Assembly (NCBI GenBank): GCA_948442615.1
Contig: CAOJSG010000002.1
Coordinates: 1-64,000, forward strand
Reading direction: 5' to 3'
Length of the DNA: 64,000 bases
Origin: an uncultured Alistipes sp.
GTDB taxonomy: Bacteria; Bacteroidota; Bacteroidia; Bacteroidales; Rikenellaceae
Part shown: positions 62,387 to 64,000 of the stretch, piece after piece
Layout of the letters: each line of letters starts with the position of its first letter
Numbering within the stretch: position 1 is the first letter of the stretch
Notes under the pieces: generated by a model
The model's database searches: none
Told to the model about the DNA's origin: nothing
Seen by the model: the letters and a program-made list of their open reading frames with translations, nothing else
Translations under genes and position numbers: made by a program

Positions 62387-64000
62387 ATGAAAAGACTTTT
62401 ACTGCTGTTGTTGAGTGCGGTCGTGCCGCTGGCGTTGCATGCGCAGCGATACGACGTATCGGGAACGGTCCTGGTCAAGGGTACCGCGAAACCGATCGGG
62501 CAGGCGGTGGTCGAACTGCCACACGACGGGCTGTGGGCGGTGGCCGACAACGACGGCCGTTTCACCGTGCACGGCGTGCCGCGCGGAAAGAACGAGTTCG
62601 TGGTGTCGTGTCTGGGCTATGTCACCACGGTCTGCGAGGTGGAGGTGACCGGCCGCACCGATTCGCTGCGGCTCTATGCTCCGGAGGACAACCTCACGCT
62701 GGAGAGCGTGGTGGTGACGGCCAAGGAGGCGCCCAACGCCATGTCCACGTCGCGGACCATCGGTTCGAACGCGCTCGATCACCTGCAGGTCGTCGATGCG
62801 TCGGACATCTCCTCGCTGCTGCCCGGCGGCAAGACGGCCAATCCCGATCTGACGTCGGCCAACGAGGCGAAATTTTCGCTGCGCAGCGGCGGCTCCACGG
62901 CCGGCAACGCCCAGTTCGGCACGGCCGTCGAGGTGGACGGCGTGCGGCTGTCGACCAACGCCTCGATGGGCGATCCGTCGGGCGCGAGCACGCGCAACAT
63001 CGCCTCGTCGAACATCGAGGAGGTGGAGGTGATCACGGGCGTGCCCTCGGCCGAGTACGGCGACATCTCGTCGGGCATCGTCCGCATCTCGACCCGCAAG
63101 GGCCGCACGCCCTATACGATCGTGATGGCGACCAATCCCAATACCAAGCAGATCTCCGTGTCGAAGGGCTTCGACCTGGGGCGCGAGCGCGGCGTGCTGA
63201 ACGCCAACCTGGAGTATACGCGCGCCACGAAGAACCCGGTCTCGCCCTATACCTCCTATACGCGCCGGAGCCTGTCGCTCAACTACCAGCGTACGTTCCG
63301 CAAGGTGCTGCGCTTCAACTTCGGCGTGACGGGCAACCTCGGCGGCATGAACAGCGAGGACGATCCCGACGCCTTCGTGGGCGACTACGAGAAGCGGCGC
63401 GACAACGCCCTGCGCTCGAACGTGTCGCTCAAGTGGCTGCTCGACAAACGCTGGATCACGAACATCGACTTCTCGGCCTCGCTCAACTACGAGGACGACC
63501 TGTCGGAGGTGCGCAAATACAACTCGGCCACTTCGCCGGCGCCGGCCGTGCACAGCACCGAGGAGGGATATTTCGTGGCGCAGATGCTGCCCACGACCTA
63601 TTTCTCCAAGCAGCTGGTCGATTCGAAAGAGCTGGACTACGCCGCCAACCTCAAGGCCACGTGGGTGCGCAGCTGGGGCGGCGTCCGCAGCAGCGCCAAG
63701 GCGGGCGTCGCCTGGACGGCCAACGGCAACGTGGGTGCGGGCGAGTACTATGCCGACCCCGCGCTGGCCAAGGACGGCTACCGCCCGCGCCCCTATACCG
63801 ACATACCCTATATGCACAACCTGGCCGGATACGTCGAGGAGACGCTGACCCTGCCGCTGGGCAAGGCGTCGCTGCAGCTGATGGCCGGCCTGCGGGCCGA
63901 GAAGACCTATATCGCCGGCTCGATGTACGACCGGACGGCCAACCTCTCGCCGCGTCTGAATCTGAAGCTGCACCTGTCGGACCGTCTGTCGCTGCGTGCC
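62387..64000 (+). CDS. TonB-dependent receptor, N-terminal part (3' end outside window)
   Basis: The first 538 residues of an outer-membrane TonB-dependent receptor. A signal peptide (MKRLLLLLLSAVVPLALHAQ) is followed by a carboxypeptidase-regulatory-like domain (VSGTVLVKGTAKPIGQAVVELP, residues about 24-100) that is typical of Bacteroidota receptors. The plug domain has TLESVVVTAKEAP, AVEVDGVRLS and VITGVPSAEYGDISSGIVRISTRKG. The beta-barrel starts near residue 245 and is cut off by the window edge. Substrate unknown; no SusD-like gene is visible inside the window. Confidence 0.93.
   Translation, partial: MKRLLLLLLSAVVPLALHAQRYDVSGTVLVKGTAKPIGQAVVELPHDGLWAVADNDGRFTVHGVPRGKNEFVVSCLGYVTTVCEVEVTGRTDSLRLYAPEDNLTLESVVVTAKEAPNAMSTSRTIGSNALDHLQVVDASDISSLLPGGKTANPDLTSANEAKFSLRSGGSTAGNAQFGTAVEVDGVRLSTNASMGDPSGASTRNIASSNIEEVEVITGVPSAEYGDISSGIVRISTRKGRTPYTIVMATNPNTKQISVSKGFDLGRERGVLNANLEYTRATKNPVSPYTSYTRRSLSLNYQRTFRKVLRFNFGVTGNLGGMNSEDDPDAFVGDYEKRRDNALRSNVSLKWLLDKRWITNIDFSASLNYEDDLSEVRKYNSATSPAPAVHSTEEGYFVAQMLPTTYFSKQLVDSKELDYAANLKATWVRSWGGVRSSAKAGVAWTANGNVGAGEYYADPALAKDGYRPRPYTDIPYMHNLAGYVEETLTLPLGKASLQLMAGLRAEKTYIAGSMYDRTANLSPRLNLKLHLSDRLSLRA

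Overview
The window looks like a chromosomal segment of a gut Bacteroidota, most probably Alistipes (Rikenellaceae) or a close relative. The evidence is the GC-rich flanks, several copies of the Bacteroidota -33/-7 promoter (TTTG, about 20 bases, TAnnTTTG), a GH92 alpha-mannosidase lipoprotein, a NusG-like UpxY antiterminator at the head of a polysaccharide locus, OstA-like and DUF5683 proteins, and a SusC/TonB-type receptor. The genus is inferred from style and was not confirmed by a search.

Left flank (1-10.3 kb): the 3' end of GAPDH, a small unknown protein, the DUF177-rpmF-plsX-fabH operon (ribosomal protein L32 and start of fatty acid synthesis), two PepSY-like secreted proteins, a GH92 glycosidase, ferritin and a DUF362 lipoprotein. 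Rho-independent terminators separate most of these units.

Capsule/exopolysaccharide locus (10.36-39.76 kb): visibly more AT-rich than its flanks, on the + strand, and closed by a bidirectional terminator. It starts with a promoter and a UpxY-type antiterminator. UDP-L-FucNAc genes follow (fnlB, fnlC, fnlA), then about seven glycosyltransferases, a pyruvyl transferase with its FrhB-type iron-sulfur partner, four acyltransferase-3 genes, a Wzx-type flippase and an EpsG/Wzy-type polymerase. The rest is a nucleotide-sugar dehydrogenase, a PLP aminotransferase-like protein, an ATP-grasp enzyme, a nucleotidyltransferase, an endonuclease/phosphatase-family protein, a PIG-L deacetylase and the initiating sugar transferase. 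Many genes overlap or abut, so the locus probably behaves as one long operon that needs antitermination.

Main discovery candidate: seven G or C homopolymers of 7-9 bases lie inside coding sequences of this locus, and I see none of 7 or more in the GC-rich flanks. Five are exactly 9 long. They occur in all four acyltransferases, in the pyruvyl transferase and in two glycosyltransferases, but not in the precursor, flippase, polymerase or initiating-transferase genes. One acyltransferase (12827-13785) is broken exactly at its G9 tract and would be restored by G10 or G7. This pattern fits slipped-strand phase variation of capsule decorations (O-acetylation, pyruvylation, side sugars), on top of locus-level control by UpxY. 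Phase variation of capsules in this phylum is best known through invertible promoters.

Right flank (39.8-64 kb): mnmE; the parA-parB-DUF5683-lytic transglycosylase operon; a CPBP protease; an envelope-biogenesis run (PPIase-like lipoprotein, SurA-like PPIase, OstA-like protein); a NUDIX hydrolase; an MscS channel overlapping tail-to-tail with an AspT/YidE-type transporter; a five-gene MacAB-TolC-type export operon on the minus strand with a canonical promoter; and the 5' part of a TonB-dependent receptor. I saw no tRNA, rRNA, CRISPR array or intact insertion sequence.
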